The notes under the pieces were generated by a model that did no database searches, was not told the origin of the DNA, and was given only the letters and a program-made list of their open reading frames with translations. Of a DNA stretch of 32,710 nt, positions 8,244 to 16,749 are shown in pieces (the first letter of the stretch is position 1; the number at the start of each line of letters is the position of its first letter). The stretch lies in NCBI GenBank assembly GCA_024399135.1, contig JAKSHY010000024.1:1-32710 (forward strand). Reading direction: 5' to 3'. This DNA comes from Lachnospiraceae bacterium. Lineage in GTDB: Bacteria > Bacillota > Clostridia > Lachnospirales > Lachnospiraceae. The position numbers and the translations under genes are program-made.

Positions 8244-10121
8244 ATGATAGGAAGAATGAACGGAAAGAAAGCTGTAAAAGCTATAAGTTTAGGATTATCT
8301 ATATATATGGCATTGGTTCCAATGGCAGTTCGTGCAGATGAATTGTCTGATGCTGAGGTATCTTTGACAGAGCAGATTGAAGTAAGAGATGAAGCAGCAG
8401 CTAATGTAGAGCAGGCTGTAGAGGATGCGATAATTACTGATTCGCAGGCTGAGTTTGAGAATATGGAAATTGTAGCAAACGTTGAAGCTAGTGATGAAAA
8501 TATATCAGCTGATACTTCTATATTAGTAGAAGATACAATAAACCTTATTGAAAACGAGTCAATAAAGGAAGCTGCAGACGCAATTGTGAACGTTGATATG
8601 AGTAATGTGGACGATGCCCTGGAACAGGTGACAGAGTTAATAGCTAATACATTAACAGATGAAACAGTTGCGGACCAGATTGAAGCTACAACTGATGCGC
8701 TTATTTCAATATATGATGCTAAGGCTGAAACTGCACTTAATGCATTAAAAGCAATTTCAGAAGAAATGGATGCTGTTAGTGTTTTAGATGACGGATCTGT
8801 GAATATTGACTGGGATGCTGCAACAGATGAAGTGACAGGATTATATGAAACTTATCAGGCTGCACTTGCTGCTAAAGAGGAAGCGCAGACTGCTAAAACT
8901 GAGATCATTGAAAAGAAAAACGCTATGTCAGACAAGGTAAATGAAATTAATGGTGGTGTTCTTAATGACAACAAGGAAGTAAATGAAGCTGTTTCAAGCA
9001 GTAAGCTGAAAAAAAGCAGTACTATCAATGAGATAATAGCTAGTGTTGCCGAGTTACATAGTAAAGATATTAAAGCACAGTATACACTCGATCAGAGAGT
9101 AAGTGGAAGTTCTGATATTTATAGATTTTATATTAATTTAGTTGAGGGCGAAGACGCTTGTGGATGTTTGACATATTATGATTCAGAAAGTAAGACAATT
9201 CTTAGAAAGAATTTTAAAATATCGTCAGATGGCATAGATTATGATTATGTTCCAGATGACGAGCTGGTCAAGGGAAATGCCAACTGTAAAAAGGAAGTGT
9301 TCGGAAATAGCGGTAATTATATAGCTGCATACGTTGAGAATACATCAGGATATATAAAAAGTAATAAATTTGATGGACCTAATGTTAGTAAGCTTATGAG
9401 AGATAGCGTCAATCTTAATAATGCTATTGATGCAAGAAATCAGGCATTAATTGACTTAGAAGAGATTAATCGCAATATTGAAAAGGCAGAAGAAGAATTA
9501 CAGAATGCATCTGAAAATGCAGATAATGCATTAAAGGCATACAAAGAAGCAGTTGCAATGTATAAAGAAGCTGCATTATTAGATAGAGACGTAAAAGATA
9601 GCAATGTTGAAAAGGCTAAGCTTGAATATGTCAAAGCAGAGGTAGAGGTCTGGAGAAGACAGCAAGTGCTTGATCAGATAAAAAATACTACTAATGATGC
9701 TAATATGGATAACGAAATAGAAGTTGTAAGTGACGAAGCATATGAAAATATCGAGAACGTTATAAATAATATAGCAAGTAATCTTGATGTTAAACCAGAA
9801 GCTGTAGAGGAAATTGTTGCCGAAATTATTATTAATACAGAAAATAGATATGTTGGCGAAACGAATTATAATGAAGCAGCATCTGTTTTAGGTGAAAGAA
9901 GAGACAAAGAAACAGTTGTAAGTGAGAAAAAAGAAGTAGAAACAATAAACACTCCTAATGTTGAAAAGAAGGTTGTGATAATTGAAGATGAAGAGGTTCC
10001 ATTGGCAAAATCCCTTGGGGATTTTGAACACAGTGAAAATTGGTGGATACTAATTATTATTGCATTAGTATGCATAACAGGTTTTTTGGTATATCATAAT
10101 AAAAAATCGTCCCTGTGCTAG
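8244..10121 (+). CDS. Secreted coiled-coil-rich protein with C-terminal membrane anchor
   Basis: 625 residues, preceded by GGGAGG. An N-terminal signal peptide (about 1-31) ends at V-R-A before D-E-L-S. The body is acidic and alanine/glutamate-rich, with long helical, probably coiled-coil segments (about 130-250 and 395-480). Between them lies a more globular part (about 255-385) with C-G-C and several aromatic residues. Near the end is E-D-E-E-V-P-L-A, followed by a hydrophobic span (about 599-619, W-W-I-L-I-I-I-A-L-V) and a K-K tail. E-x-E-V-P-L-A-like stretches before a final span also occur in wall-anchored proteins of related Clostridia, but the LPxTG sortase motif is missing. It is therefore probably held by the membrane span alone. 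Function unknown; an extracellular stalk or adhesin is possible. Confidence 0.75.
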   Translation: MIGRMNGKKAVKAISLGLSIYMALVPMAVRADELSDAEVSLTEQIEVRDEAAANVEQAVEDAIITDSQAEFENMEIVANVEASDENISADTSILVEDTINLIENESIKEAADAIVNVDMSNVDDALEQVTELIANTLTDETVADQIEATTDALISIYDAKAETALNALKAISEEMDAVSVLDDGSVNIDWDAATDEVTGLYETYQAALAAKEEAQTAKTEIIEKKNAMSDKVNEINGGVLNDNKEVNEAVSSSKLKKSSTINEIIASVAELHSKDIKAQYTLDQRVSGSSDIYRFYINLVEGEDACGCLTYYDSESKTILRKNFKISSDGIDYDYVPDDELVKGNANCKKEVFGNSGNYIAAYVENTSGYIKSNKFDGPNVSKLMRDSVNLNNAIDARNQALIDLEEINRNIEKAEEELQNASENADNALKAYKEAVAMYKEAALLDRDVKDSNVEKAKLEYVKAEVEVWRRQQVLDQIKNTTNDANMDNEIEVVSDEAYENIENVINNIASNLDVKPEAVEEIVAEIIINTENRYVGETNYNEAASVLGERRDKETVVSEKKEVETINTPNVEKKVVIIEDEEVPLAKSLGDFEHSENWWILIIIALVCITGFLVYHNKKSSLC

Positions 10122-10131
10122 GAGGTTATGA

Positions 10132-10263
10132 ATGAGTAGCACTAAGAGAATAGAATCCATTGATATGACTAAAGGTCTGCTGATTACCTTTGGAATTTCA
10201 ATTGTTGTGGGAGTGCTGTCTTGCCTGTATGTGGCAGGAATAAAGAAGATAAGCAAAAAATAA
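10132..10263 (+). CDS. 43-residue single-span membrane protein
   Basis: A short gene starting 11 bases after the stop of the anchored surface protein, with a full GGAGGT ribosome binding site at 10121-10126. The product has a charged N-terminus (S-S-T-K-R-I-E), one hydrophobic span (about residues 15-36, L-L-I-T-F-G-I-S-I-V-V-G-V-L) and a lysine-rich tail. The tight spacing, strong ribosome binding site and credible membrane topology support a real gene, though the product matches no family I know. It may assist the upstream anchored protein. Confidence 0.6.
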   Translation: MSSTKRIESIDMTKGLLITFGISIVVGVLSCLYVAGIKKISKK

Positions 10264-10295
10264 ATAATAATTAATTTGTCTTTAGTGTTCAATTA

Positions 10296-10332
10296 GGGAC
10301 GGTTCTTTGTGACAGAAGAACCGTCTCTTTTT
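10296..10332 (+). terminator. Terminator formed by a copy of the dispersed repeat
   Basis: A 12-bp stem (GGGACGGTTCTT 10296-10307, AAGAACCGTCTC 10316-10327) with loop TGTGACAG is followed by five T. It is the best-paired copy of the GTGACA-AAGAACCGTCCC repeat found at four other places in the window and the only one with a T-run. It should end the 8244-10263 unit. Confidence 0.75.
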
Positions 10333-10338
10333 AATAAA

Positions 10339-10383
10339 TTCGATAAATTGATATGCCATAAAACAATTGTTTTGTGATAAAAT
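10339..10383 (+). promoter_or_regulatory. Promoter of the diguanylate cyclase gene (weaker copy of shared element)
   Basis: An extended -10 TGATAAAAT (TAAAAT at 10378-10383) is preceded by TTTTGTG and, further up, TTCGATAAA. The 3' half is identical over 14 bases to the promoter before the chemoreceptor gene (24348-24361). The upstream boxes match the other copies only loosely. Confidence 0.45.
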
Positions 10384-10419
10384 AATAAGTTGAGATTATG
10401 AAAAAAGAGGGATAAACAT

Positions 10420-12534
10420 ATGAACCTGACAATTAAAAAAGGAAAACATATTGTATTTACGTTTTTTGCTATTTTTTCATTTTTTATCCTAAAAGGCAAT
10501 GTTTACGCGGAAGAAGCAAACGATAAAGTTGTAAAAATTGGATATTACGAAAATGAAAATTTCCAGGAAGGTGCATCTGAGGGGGCAGTTAAATCGGGAT
10601 ATTCTTATGAATATCTTCAGAAAATTGCAACCTATAGTGGCTGGAAATACGAATATATATACGGTTCCTGGTCTGAAATGTATGATGCATTCGTTAACGG
10701 TGATATTGATCTTCTTGCAGGCCTTGGATATTCACAGGATCGCCTTGATATAATGAATTATCCAAATTATCCAATGGGATACGAAAGTTACTATCTTTTT
10801 ATACGTGGAGATGAGTCAGATATTACGATTGATCCTTCAACTTTGAATGGCAAAAAAATCGGAACAATTTCTGGTCTTTTGGAAAAATCAATTCGCGAAT
10901 GGATAGAAAACAATAACATAGATGCCCAAATTATAATTTATAATGATGTTAAGGACAGAGATCAGGCATTAATTAATGGAGAAATAGATGCCTTAATAGG
11001 AGAGGGCGCATCGGTAGGTTCTAAGGACAATATTGTTTCTTTACTTAAAATTAAAAATGTAGATATGTATGTTTGCGTAGCGAAGGAAAGAACGGATTTG
11101 CTGCAAGAACTGAATATGGCACAGGAATATATTGATAGTAAAGAGCCATATTATATAAATGATTTGTCAAAAAAATATTTTAGTAAAAATGCTATAAGTG
11201 TTCAGGTGGCAGCAGAAGAGACTGAGTGGCTTGAAAATCATGATTACACGATTACTGTTGGTTACATGGACAATTTCCTGCCATATTGCGGAACTGATGA
11301 TAATGGAAATGCAACAGGAATTATGACGGATGTAATTAAGGAAGCATTTTCTAATATTAAAGCTAAAAGGCCAATAAAGTTTGAATATCGCCCATATCAC
11401 AATACTGAGGAAATGATTCAGGCGATACATTCTCATGAGATAGAGGTACTGTTCCCAATATCTGATGATATTTACTTCTTAGAGCAAAATAATCTTTTTC
11501 ATTCAGTTGATGTCATTACATCAGCAATGAATCTGGTATATATGGGAGATCCGGAAAAGGCAGAAAAGGGTGTTATTGCCATAAATAAGAATAATCAGAT
11601 TCAATATAACTATGTATCTAATTATTTGGCAGATAATGAACTGATATATTTTGACACGGTTGATGAGTGTCTTGATGCTGTTGTTGAAGGAAATGCAAGC
11701 GGAGCAATTCTTAGTGGAATCAGAGCCAGTGTTCTTCTGAAGGAAAATTATTACTCTGATTTATCTTATATGGAACTTCCGCATGAAACTATAAAATGTT
11801 TCGGAGTAAGTACGGCTCATAAAGGAATTTTGCCTTTACTCAATCAGGCACTTAACTCTATTGAAGAAAACAGTGCAGTAAACTATACATTTAAATACGC
11901 AGATTATTCAGAAGATTACAGTATTGTTGAGTTTATCAGAAGACATAAGATACAGGTAGCATTCGTTGTTATGCTGTTAATTATTATTGCAGTTATCGTT
12001 ATCGCAAATGATAGAATGAAAACACAAAAGCGTAATCTTTACTATGAATTTGCTTATAAGGATGGACTTACAAAGCTATTAAACCGTCGTGCATACGAGG
12101 AGGAACTTGAAAAGCTGAATCGTTCTATCCCGGAGAATTTGATCTGTGTATCTATGGACCTGACAAGACTTAAGTATGTGAATGATACTTATGGACATGC
12201 CGCTGGTGACGAACTTATCAGTGAGGCTGGAAGATTGATTACAGAGAGCCTGGGCAAATACGGAAAAATATTCAGAACCGGTGGTGATGAGTATTATGGA
12301 CTTTTGCAGGCTGATATTTCGGAATTCGAAGAAGCAAAAAAACTACTTGATGAGCTTTGCGAAAACTGGAAGGGTGTTTATAGCGACAGCTTGAAGATTG
12401 CAGTGGGTGCTGCAACTTTGAAGGATGTAGAAGACAAGCAGATAGAAGAAATTTGCAAGTATGCTGACAAGTGTATGTATGAGGCAAAATCGAAATGGTA
12501 TGAGAGTACTGGTATCAATAGACGTGTGAATTAA
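10420..12534 (+). CDS. Sensor diguanylate cyclase: two SBP_bac_3-like domains, one TM, GGDEF
   Basis: 704 residues. A signal peptide (about 1-30, ending V-Y-A) leads to two extracytoplasmic amino-acid-binding-protein-like domains (about 36-255 and 272-495; each opens with a V-x-I-G-Y-like strand). A single membrane span follows (about 511-530), then a cytoplasmic GGDEF domain (about 543-698). The catalytic parts are intact: D-G-L-T-K-L-L-N-R-R, M-D-L-T-R-L-K-Y-V-N-D, Y-G-H-x-x-G-D-E and G-G-D-E-Y at 621-625. No R-x-x-D inhibitory site lies before the motif. It should make c-di-GMP in response to a small ligand outside the cell, probably an amino acid or a similar compound. Related proteins with paired SBP domains are common in Clostridia. 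The start is preceded by AGAGGG. Confidence 0.9.
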   Translation: MNLTIKKGKHIVFTFFAIFSFFILKGNVYAEEANDKVVKIGYYENENFQEGASEGAVKSGYSYEYLQKIATYSGWKYEYIYGSWSEMYDAFVNGDIDLLAGLGYSQDRLDIMNYPNYPMGYESYYLFIRGDESDITIDPSTLNGKKIGTISGLLEKSIREWIENNNIDAQIIIYNDVKDRDQALINGEIDALIGEGASVGSKDNIVSLLKIKNVDMYVCVAKERTDLLQELNMAQEYIDSKEPYYINDLSKKYFSKNAISVQVAAEETEWLENHDYTITVGYMDNFLPYCGTDDNGNATGIMTDVIKEAFSNIKAKRPIKFEYRPYHNTEEMIQAIHSHEIEVLFPISDDIYFLEQNNLFHSVDVITSAMNLVYMGDPEKAEKGVIAINKNNQIQYNYVSNYLADNELIYFDTVDECLDAVVEGNASGAILSGIRASVLLKENYYSDLSYMELPHETIKCFGVSTAHKGILPLLNQALNSIEENSAVNYTFKYADYSEDYSIVEFIRRHKIQVAFVVMLLIIIAVIVIANDRMKTQKRNLYYEFAYKDGLTKLLNRRAYEEELEKLNRSIPENLICVSMDLTRLKYVNDTYGHAAGDELISEAGRLITESLGKYGKIFRTGGDEYYGLLQADISEFEEAKKLLDELCENWKGVYSDSLKIAVGAATLKDVEDKQIEEICKYADKCMYEAKSKWYESTGINRRVN

Positions 12535-12654
12535 ACGTAGACGGATAATTTTGATGATGAAGTACAACAGTACTGCAACGAATAATGCACTATACTAAGC
12601 ATATAGACTAATAAAATCATCTGGAAACAACAGATAAGAAAGAGGAATAATATT

Positions 12655-13656
12655 ATGAAAAGCGCAAAAGTAAATACATCAAAAAGAATTACAGCAATTT
12701 TATCCGTAGCAGCTGTATCGATTCTTTCAATTGGAATGTTAACTGCATGTAAAAAAGAATCAGCTACAGAAGCATCTGGCATAGAAGTATCAAGTGCAGA
12801 AGTATCTGCCGTGGAAGAATCAGGCACAGAAGTAACTGGTACAGAAGAAGTCTCATTCGGACTTAAGGATTATGAAGGTTTTTATTGCAGGACTGAAACT
12901 GAACAGATTGAAGATTTCGAAGTGACTCGCATCTATGGATACAAGCTTAATGGTGATGGAACAGGAGTAAGTTTCGGTCAGGATGTAGTTGATTTTACAT
13001 GGAATGAGACAGAATTGCATTTTGGGGATAGCACAGAGACATTCTCAATGGAACCAGGAAAACTTACAGTTGGAAATCTTGTGTATGACAAAATAACTGG
13101 AAACTTTATTACTCCAAATCCATGTGAAGTAGATACAGATAATATAGAGAATGGAATCTATAATGTCTGCATTGATGAGAGTGGAATTACTGAGACAGAT
13201 GGAAAATACACAATCAGAACTGAAATATATACAGAAGAAACATATGATATAGTCGATATCAATCGTATGGCCGAAGGTGATGTTATCTATATAAATGGAC
13301 AATTGTTACCTGTTAATTCAATTACCAAGACAGATAACGGATTCATAGAGGTCAATGGTGGAATTGAAAATGGTGGTAGCGCACTAAGACCTGTTGATGA
13401 ATCTAACTGCTATGTATATTGTGGAATGGATATGGAAAGCAGTTATGCACGCAGGGGTATTGCAGGCATTGCTGTTAGTGACAACGTTAAGCTTATTGAT
13501 AACCGTGATCCGGCGGAAGAAAAAGTGTATACAGGAAGCGAAGCAGTTTCTGCATTAAAAGAGATTGTTAAAGATTATCCTATGACCTGCTATGAAGGTA
13601 TGATTACAGTAGAAAATGGAGAAATTATCGAAATTCACAGAATTTACAGACCATAA
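12655..13656 (+). CDS. Lipoprotein, unknown function
   Basis: 333 residues. A lipoprotein signal ends in L-T-A-C with the lipidated cysteine at C32. A low-complexity linker rich in S, E, T, V and G follows (about 35-65), built from repeats like E-V-S and E-S-G-T-E-V. The mature part begins with a small beta-rich segment (about 68-155, G-x-Y-x-L-N-x-D-G-T-G and F-T-W-N-E-T-E-L) resembling the lipocalin-like folds seen in clostridial lipoproteins. A second domain (about 165-333) was not identified. The ribosome binding site is AGAGGA. It precedes the GH31 gene by 31 bases with no terminator, so the two are probably cotranscribed. Confidence 0.75.
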   Translation: MKSAKVNTSKRITAILSVAAVSILSIGMLTACKKESATEASGIEVSSAEVSAVEESGTEVTGTEEVSFGLKDYEGFYCRTETEQIEDFEVTRIYGYKLNGDGTGVSFGQDVVDFTWNETELHFGDSTETFSMEPGKLTVGNLVYDKITGNFITPNPCEVDTDNIENGIYNVCIDESGITETDGKYTIRTEIYTEETYDIVDINRMAEGDVIYINGQLLPVNSITKTDNGFIEVNGGIENGGSALRPVDESNCYVYCGMDMESSYARRGIAGIAVSDNVKLIDNRDPAEEKVYTGSEAVSALKEIVKDYPMTCYEGMITVENGEIIEIHRIYRP

Positions 13657-13687
13657 ATTTATCCTGGCAAAACATTGAGGGTGCAAT

Positions 13688-15754
13688 ATGAGAATTGAAA
13701 AGATAGATAATAGTTTACAAATTAGTAGTGGTATTACAAAAGTTATTATAGAACCATGGGGCAGAAATTCACTTCGTGTACGCATGACTAAGGATGCGGT
13801 TATGGATGATCATGATTGGGCTCTTACAGAGGAAGTAGATGAAACCAATCCTGAGATTGTACTTGAAGAAGTGGATGTTACAGATCCTTGGTATCAGTCA
13901 GCGGAGTATGCTCATTATCATCAAAAGGCCGTTCAGGCATCCATAACGAATGGCAAGATTACTGCCAAAGTGAATCACGAAGGTTGGATAAGCTATTATA
14001 ATCAGAAGGGAGAACTTCTTACTTCTGAATATTGGAGAACCAGAGATAGAATTAACAGATATTGTGTTCCCCTAAGAGTTGAGGGAAGAGAACTTAAGCC
14101 TGTTCAGGGTGGAACTGATTACAGGTTAGTGGCCAGATTTGAAGCCTTTGATGATGAAAAAATATTTGGAATGGGTCAGTACCAGGAGAAAAACCTGAAT
14201 AAGAAAGGGGCAATTCTTGAGCTGGCTCATAGAAATAGTCAGGCAAGTGTACCTTTTTATGTATCAAGCAGAGGATATGGATTCTTCTGGAATAACCCTG
14301 CAATAGGCACAGCTACTTTTGGAGCTAATAAGACAGAATGGATTGCTGAACGTACTAAGAAGCTGGATTATTTTATTACTGCAGGAGACACTCCTGCCGA
14401 GATAGAGGACCAATACAGCAAAGCTACAGGAAGAAGTCCGATGATGCCAGAATATGGTATGGGATACTGGCAATGTAAGCTTAGATATCGTACTCAGGAT
14501 GAGCTTCTTTCGGTAGCAAGAGAGCATAAGAGACGTGGTTTGCCAATGGATGCCATTGTTATAGACTTCTTTCACTGGACGAGACAGGGTGACTTTAGAT
14601 TCGAACCACGTGACTGGCCAGATCCCGAAGGTATGGTTAAGGAGCTTAGAGAGCTTGGAATTGAGCCAGTAGTATCTGTTTGGCCTACAATAGATGAGCA
14701 AAGCGTGAACTTCGGTGAGATGGCGGATAAAGGATATCTTGTTCAGGCAGACAGAGGATCTAATCTTCATATGACCTGGATGGGAAATACAGTCTTTTTC
14801 GACGCAACGAATCCAGGAGCACAGAAGTTCGTATGGGATAGATGTAAAGAAAATTATTATGATAAAGGTATAAGATGTTTCTGGCTTGATGAAGCTGAAC
14901 CTGAATATGGTCCATATGATTTTGATAATTACAGATATTATGCAGGACCAGCAATGCAGTGTACCAATACCTACCCGGTAGGCTATGCAAAAGGTTTTTA
15001 CGATGGATTAAAGGCACAGGGAGAAACCGATATAATGAGTCTTGTTCGTTGTGCATGGGCTGGAAGTCAAAAGTATGGTGTTCTTACATGGTCTGGGGAT
15101 ATTCATAGTTCTTTCCGTGCAATGCGTGAACAGCTTCAGGCAGGACTTAATATGGGAATGGCAGGAATACCATGGTGGACATCAGATATTGGTGGATTCT
15201 TAGGTGGCGATATTACGGATCCACATTTTAAGGAGCTTCTGGTCAGATGGTTCGCATGGGGAGCTTTTTGCCCGGTATTTCGTATGCATGGTGAAAGATC
15301 TCCCTGGTATGAAAGAGAGCAGGAGTTCATAGATGGTGTAAGACAGCTAACCAGTGGACAGGATAATGAAGTATGGAGCTTTGGGGAGGACAATTATAAG
15401 ATATTGTCTAACTTCCTTTTCATAAGAGAAAAACTCCGTCCATATATTAGGGAATGTATGAAGCAGGCTTCAGAAAATGGATCACCGGTTATGAGACCTA
15501 TGTTTTTTGATTTTCCAGAGGACCAGAAGGCATGGGACATAGAAGATGCATATATGTTTGGACCAGATATTCTGGTTGCACCAGTAATGGAAGAAGGCAT
15601 GAGAGAAAGATCTATATATCTTCCTTGTGGACATTCATGGACAGATGCATATACTAAGAAAGTATATGAGGGCGGACAGACAGTTACAGTTCCAGCGCCT
15701 CTTGAAATCATTCCAATTATGCTTCGGGATGATGTTAAACTTGATATCTATTAG
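13688..15754 (+). CDS. Glycoside hydrolase family 31 (alpha-glucosidase/alpha-xylosidase-like)
   Basis: 688 residues, the usual size for a cytoplasmic GH31 enzyme, with no signal peptide. The order is an N-terminal beta-sandwich (about 1-240), a TIM barrel (about 250-580) and C-terminal beta domains. The nucleophile is D401 in F-W-L-D-E-A-E-P-E and the general acid/base is probably D471 in W-S-G-D-I. Other GH31 features are W-W-T-S-D-I-G-G-F, R-M-H-G-E-R-S-P-W and P-V-M-R-P-M-F. It should release alpha-linked glucose or xylose from the non-reducing end of oligosaccharides. D-E-A-E-P-E fits the alpha-glucosidase-like branch, but substrate cannot be fixed from sequence. A GAGGGTG ribosome binding site precedes the ATG. 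Its last codons are duplicated downstream (see 15777-15799). Confidence 0.9.
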   Translation: MRIEKIDNSLQISSGITKVIIEPWGRNSLRVRMTKDAVMDDHDWALTEEVDETNPEIVLEEVDVTDPWYQSAEYAHYHQKAVQASITNGKITAKVNHEGWISYYNQKGELLTSEYWRTRDRINRYCVPLRVEGRELKPVQGGTDYRLVARFEAFDDEKIFGMGQYQEKNLNKKGAILELAHRNSQASVPFYVSSRGYGFFWNNPAIGTATFGANKTEWIAERTKKLDYFITAGDTPAEIEDQYSKATGRSPMMPEYGMGYWQCKLRYRTQDELLSVAREHKRRGLPMDAIVIDFFHWTRQGDFRFEPRDWPDPEGMVKELRELGIEPVVSVWPTIDEQSVNFGEMADKGYLVQADRGSNLHMTWMGNTVFFDATNPGAQKFVWDRCKENYYDKGIRCFWLDEAEPEYGPYDFDNYRYYAGPAMQCTNTYPVGYAKGFYDGLKAQGETDIMSLVRCAWAGSQKYGVLTWSGDIHSSFRAMREQLQAGLNMGMAGIPWWTSDIGGFLGGDITDPHFKELLVRWFAWGAFCPVFRMHGERSPWYEREQEFIDGVRQLTSGQDNEVWSFGEDNYKILSNFLFIREKLRPYIRECMKQASENGSPVMRPMFFDFPEDQKAWDIEDAYMFGPDILVAPVMEEGMRERSIYLPCGHSWTDAYTKKVYEGGQTVTVPAPLEIIPIMLRDDVKLDIY

Positions 15755-15776
15755 GGAAAAGATATACATAGAGCTG

Positions 15777-15799
15777 ACGTTAAATTTGATATTTATTAG
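15777..15799 (+). repeat. Vestigial second copy of the GH31 gene 3' end
   Basis: The bases GACGTTAAATTTGATATTTA plus TAG repeat the last codons of the GH31 gene (15731-15754) with a few changes, all silent or conservative: D-V-K-L-D-I-Y-stop becomes D-V-K-F-D-I-Y-stop. The two stops are 44 bases apart. This suggests a past tandem copy or recombination at the gene end. Confidence 0.7.
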
Positions 15800-15800
15800 C

Positions 15801-15828
15801 AAAACCACCGGAAAAACGGTGGTTTTTT
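15801..15828 (+). terminator. Intrinsic terminator after the GH31 gene
   Basis: A perfect 10-bp stem (AAAACCACCG 15801-15810, CGGTGGTTTT 15817-15826) with a six-base loop runs into a T tract. Confidence 0.9.
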
Positions 15829-15857
15829 GGTAAACATTTTTCGGGAACTAAAACTCA

Positions 15858-15903
15858 TTCAGTAAAAAAATATGCATTTGGGAAAAGGTTTTCGCTTTAA
15901 TCT
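15858..15903 (+). promoter_or_regulatory. Shared promoter-like element, copy a (two-component operon)
   Basis: In order: TTCAGTAAA (15858), TGCATT (15873-15878), TTGGGAAAAGG (15878-15888) and TAATCT as -10 (15898-15903). The two T-T-x-x-G-x-A-A-A boxes are 20 bases apart and the -10 starts 15 bases after the start of AAAAGG, as in copies at 18120-18165 and 24316-24361. The -35 is poor, which fits an activator-dependent promoter. Confidence 0.5.
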
Positions 15904-15960
15904 GATTTTTTACATATAATACAGAGTATAGTAAATATTATGCCGTGCTTTTGCGATAGA

Positions 15961-16012
15961 GTGACAGTTCTTGTGACAGAGGGACATTCCTTGTGACAAA
16001 AGAACCGTCCCC
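15961..16012 (+). repeat. Dispersed hairpin repeat (about 1.5 copies) before the response regulator gene
   Basis: Full copy 15981-16012 (GGGACATTCC, then TTGTGACAAAAGAACCGTCC, CC) preceded by a decayed half copy (GTGACAGTTCTTGTGACAGA). It ends directly at the AGGAGG ribosome binding site of the response regulator gene. Confidence 0.85.
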
Positions 16013-16022
16013 AGGAGGAAAT

Positions 16023-16739
16023 ATGAAAGTAGCAATATGTGACGATTTAAAAGAAGACAGACAGACTTTGAAGAATGCGCTATATCAACTGGAAAAAGAG
16101 AAAAATCTTGAATTTGATATTCATGAGTATGAAAATCCAGAAACGCTTTACAAGGATTGTGTTGCAAGAGACGATTTAAAAATAATTTTTTTTGATATAT
16201 ACATGGGAGATGTGTTAGGAACTGACGCAGCAAAGAAAATGCGCCAAATGGGTTACAAGGGAAGTATAATCTTTTGCACTACCAGTTTAGATCATGCTCT
16301 GGATGGATTTCGTGTACAGGCTGATGGATATTTAGTAAAACCTTATTCCTATGAAGAGTTTAAGGAGGCGTTACTTAGATTACATGATTTGTTTTCGAAT
16401 GAGACCAAAAAGATTTCTTTTGTAGCTGATCGTATAGAATATAACATTCCAGTGTCTGATGTAATCTTGATAGAAACGAGTAATAAAGGTTGCATAGTCC
16501 ATACTACTCAGGAGGATTTATTTACATGGACCAAGTTAAAAGATTTTTCAGGCATGGAAGACTATGACTGTTTATATCAGGTTGGCAGATATTATATTGT
16601 TAACTTAAATGCAATAGAGATGGTAAAGGCAGAAAAAATATCTCTAAAAAATGGGATGGAAATTACAATGCCTAAACGTGATGTTTCTAAGATAAAGCAG
16701 GACATTAATGACTATGTTTGGAATAGTATGAGAAAGTGA
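16023..16739 (+). CDS. LytTR-family response regulator (AgrA/ComE-like)
   Basis: 238 residues. The receiver domain (1-120) has the acidic pair D8-D9, the phosphoacceptor D58 (I-I-F-F-D-I-Y-M) and K107 in V-K-P. The LytTR DNA-binding domain occupies about 127-236 (F-V-A-D-R-I-E-Y-N-I-P-V-S-D-V-I-L-I-E, V-G-R-Y-Y-I-V-N-L-N-A-I-E). Such regulators bind pairs of short direct repeats about two helical turns apart. The start at 16023 is chosen because AGGAGG lies just before it; an upstream in-frame ATG at 15993 lies inside the dispersed repeat and has no ribosome binding site. The kinase gene follows after 10 bases. The 20-base-spaced boxes at 15858 and 15878 make autoregulation plausible. Confidence 0.9.
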   Translation: MKVAICDDLKEDRQTLKNALYQLEKEKNLEFDIHEYENPETLYKDCVARDDLKIIFFDIYMGDVLGTDAAKKMRQMGYKGSIIFCTTSLDHALDGFRVQADGYLVKPYSYEEFKEALLRLHDLFSNETKKISFVADRIEYNIPVSDVILIETSNKGCIVHTTQEDLFTWTKLKDFSGMEDYDCLYQVGRYYIVNLNAIEMVKAEKISLKNGMEITMPKRDVSKIKQDINDYVWNSMRK

Positions 16740-16749
16740 GGTTAGCGAC

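Noticed and set aside
10346-10380. Sigma-28 (flagellar) promoter reading of the diguanylate cyclase upstream region
   Set aside because: TGTGATAA resembles the -10 but no TAAA lies about 15 bases upstream.
10293-10499. 68-residue minus-strand frame before the diguanylate cyclase
   Set aside because: It crosses the dispersed repeat, the promoter and the signal peptide codons of the real gene.
12541-12600. Further copy of the shared promoter element before the lipoprotein gene
   Set aside because: TATACT is present at 12591-12596, but the TGCATT and AAAAGG boxes are missing.
14264-14770. 168-residue minus-strand frame inside the GH31 gene
   Set aside because: It is antisense to well-conserved catalytic-domain sequence and has no start context; it is a shadow.
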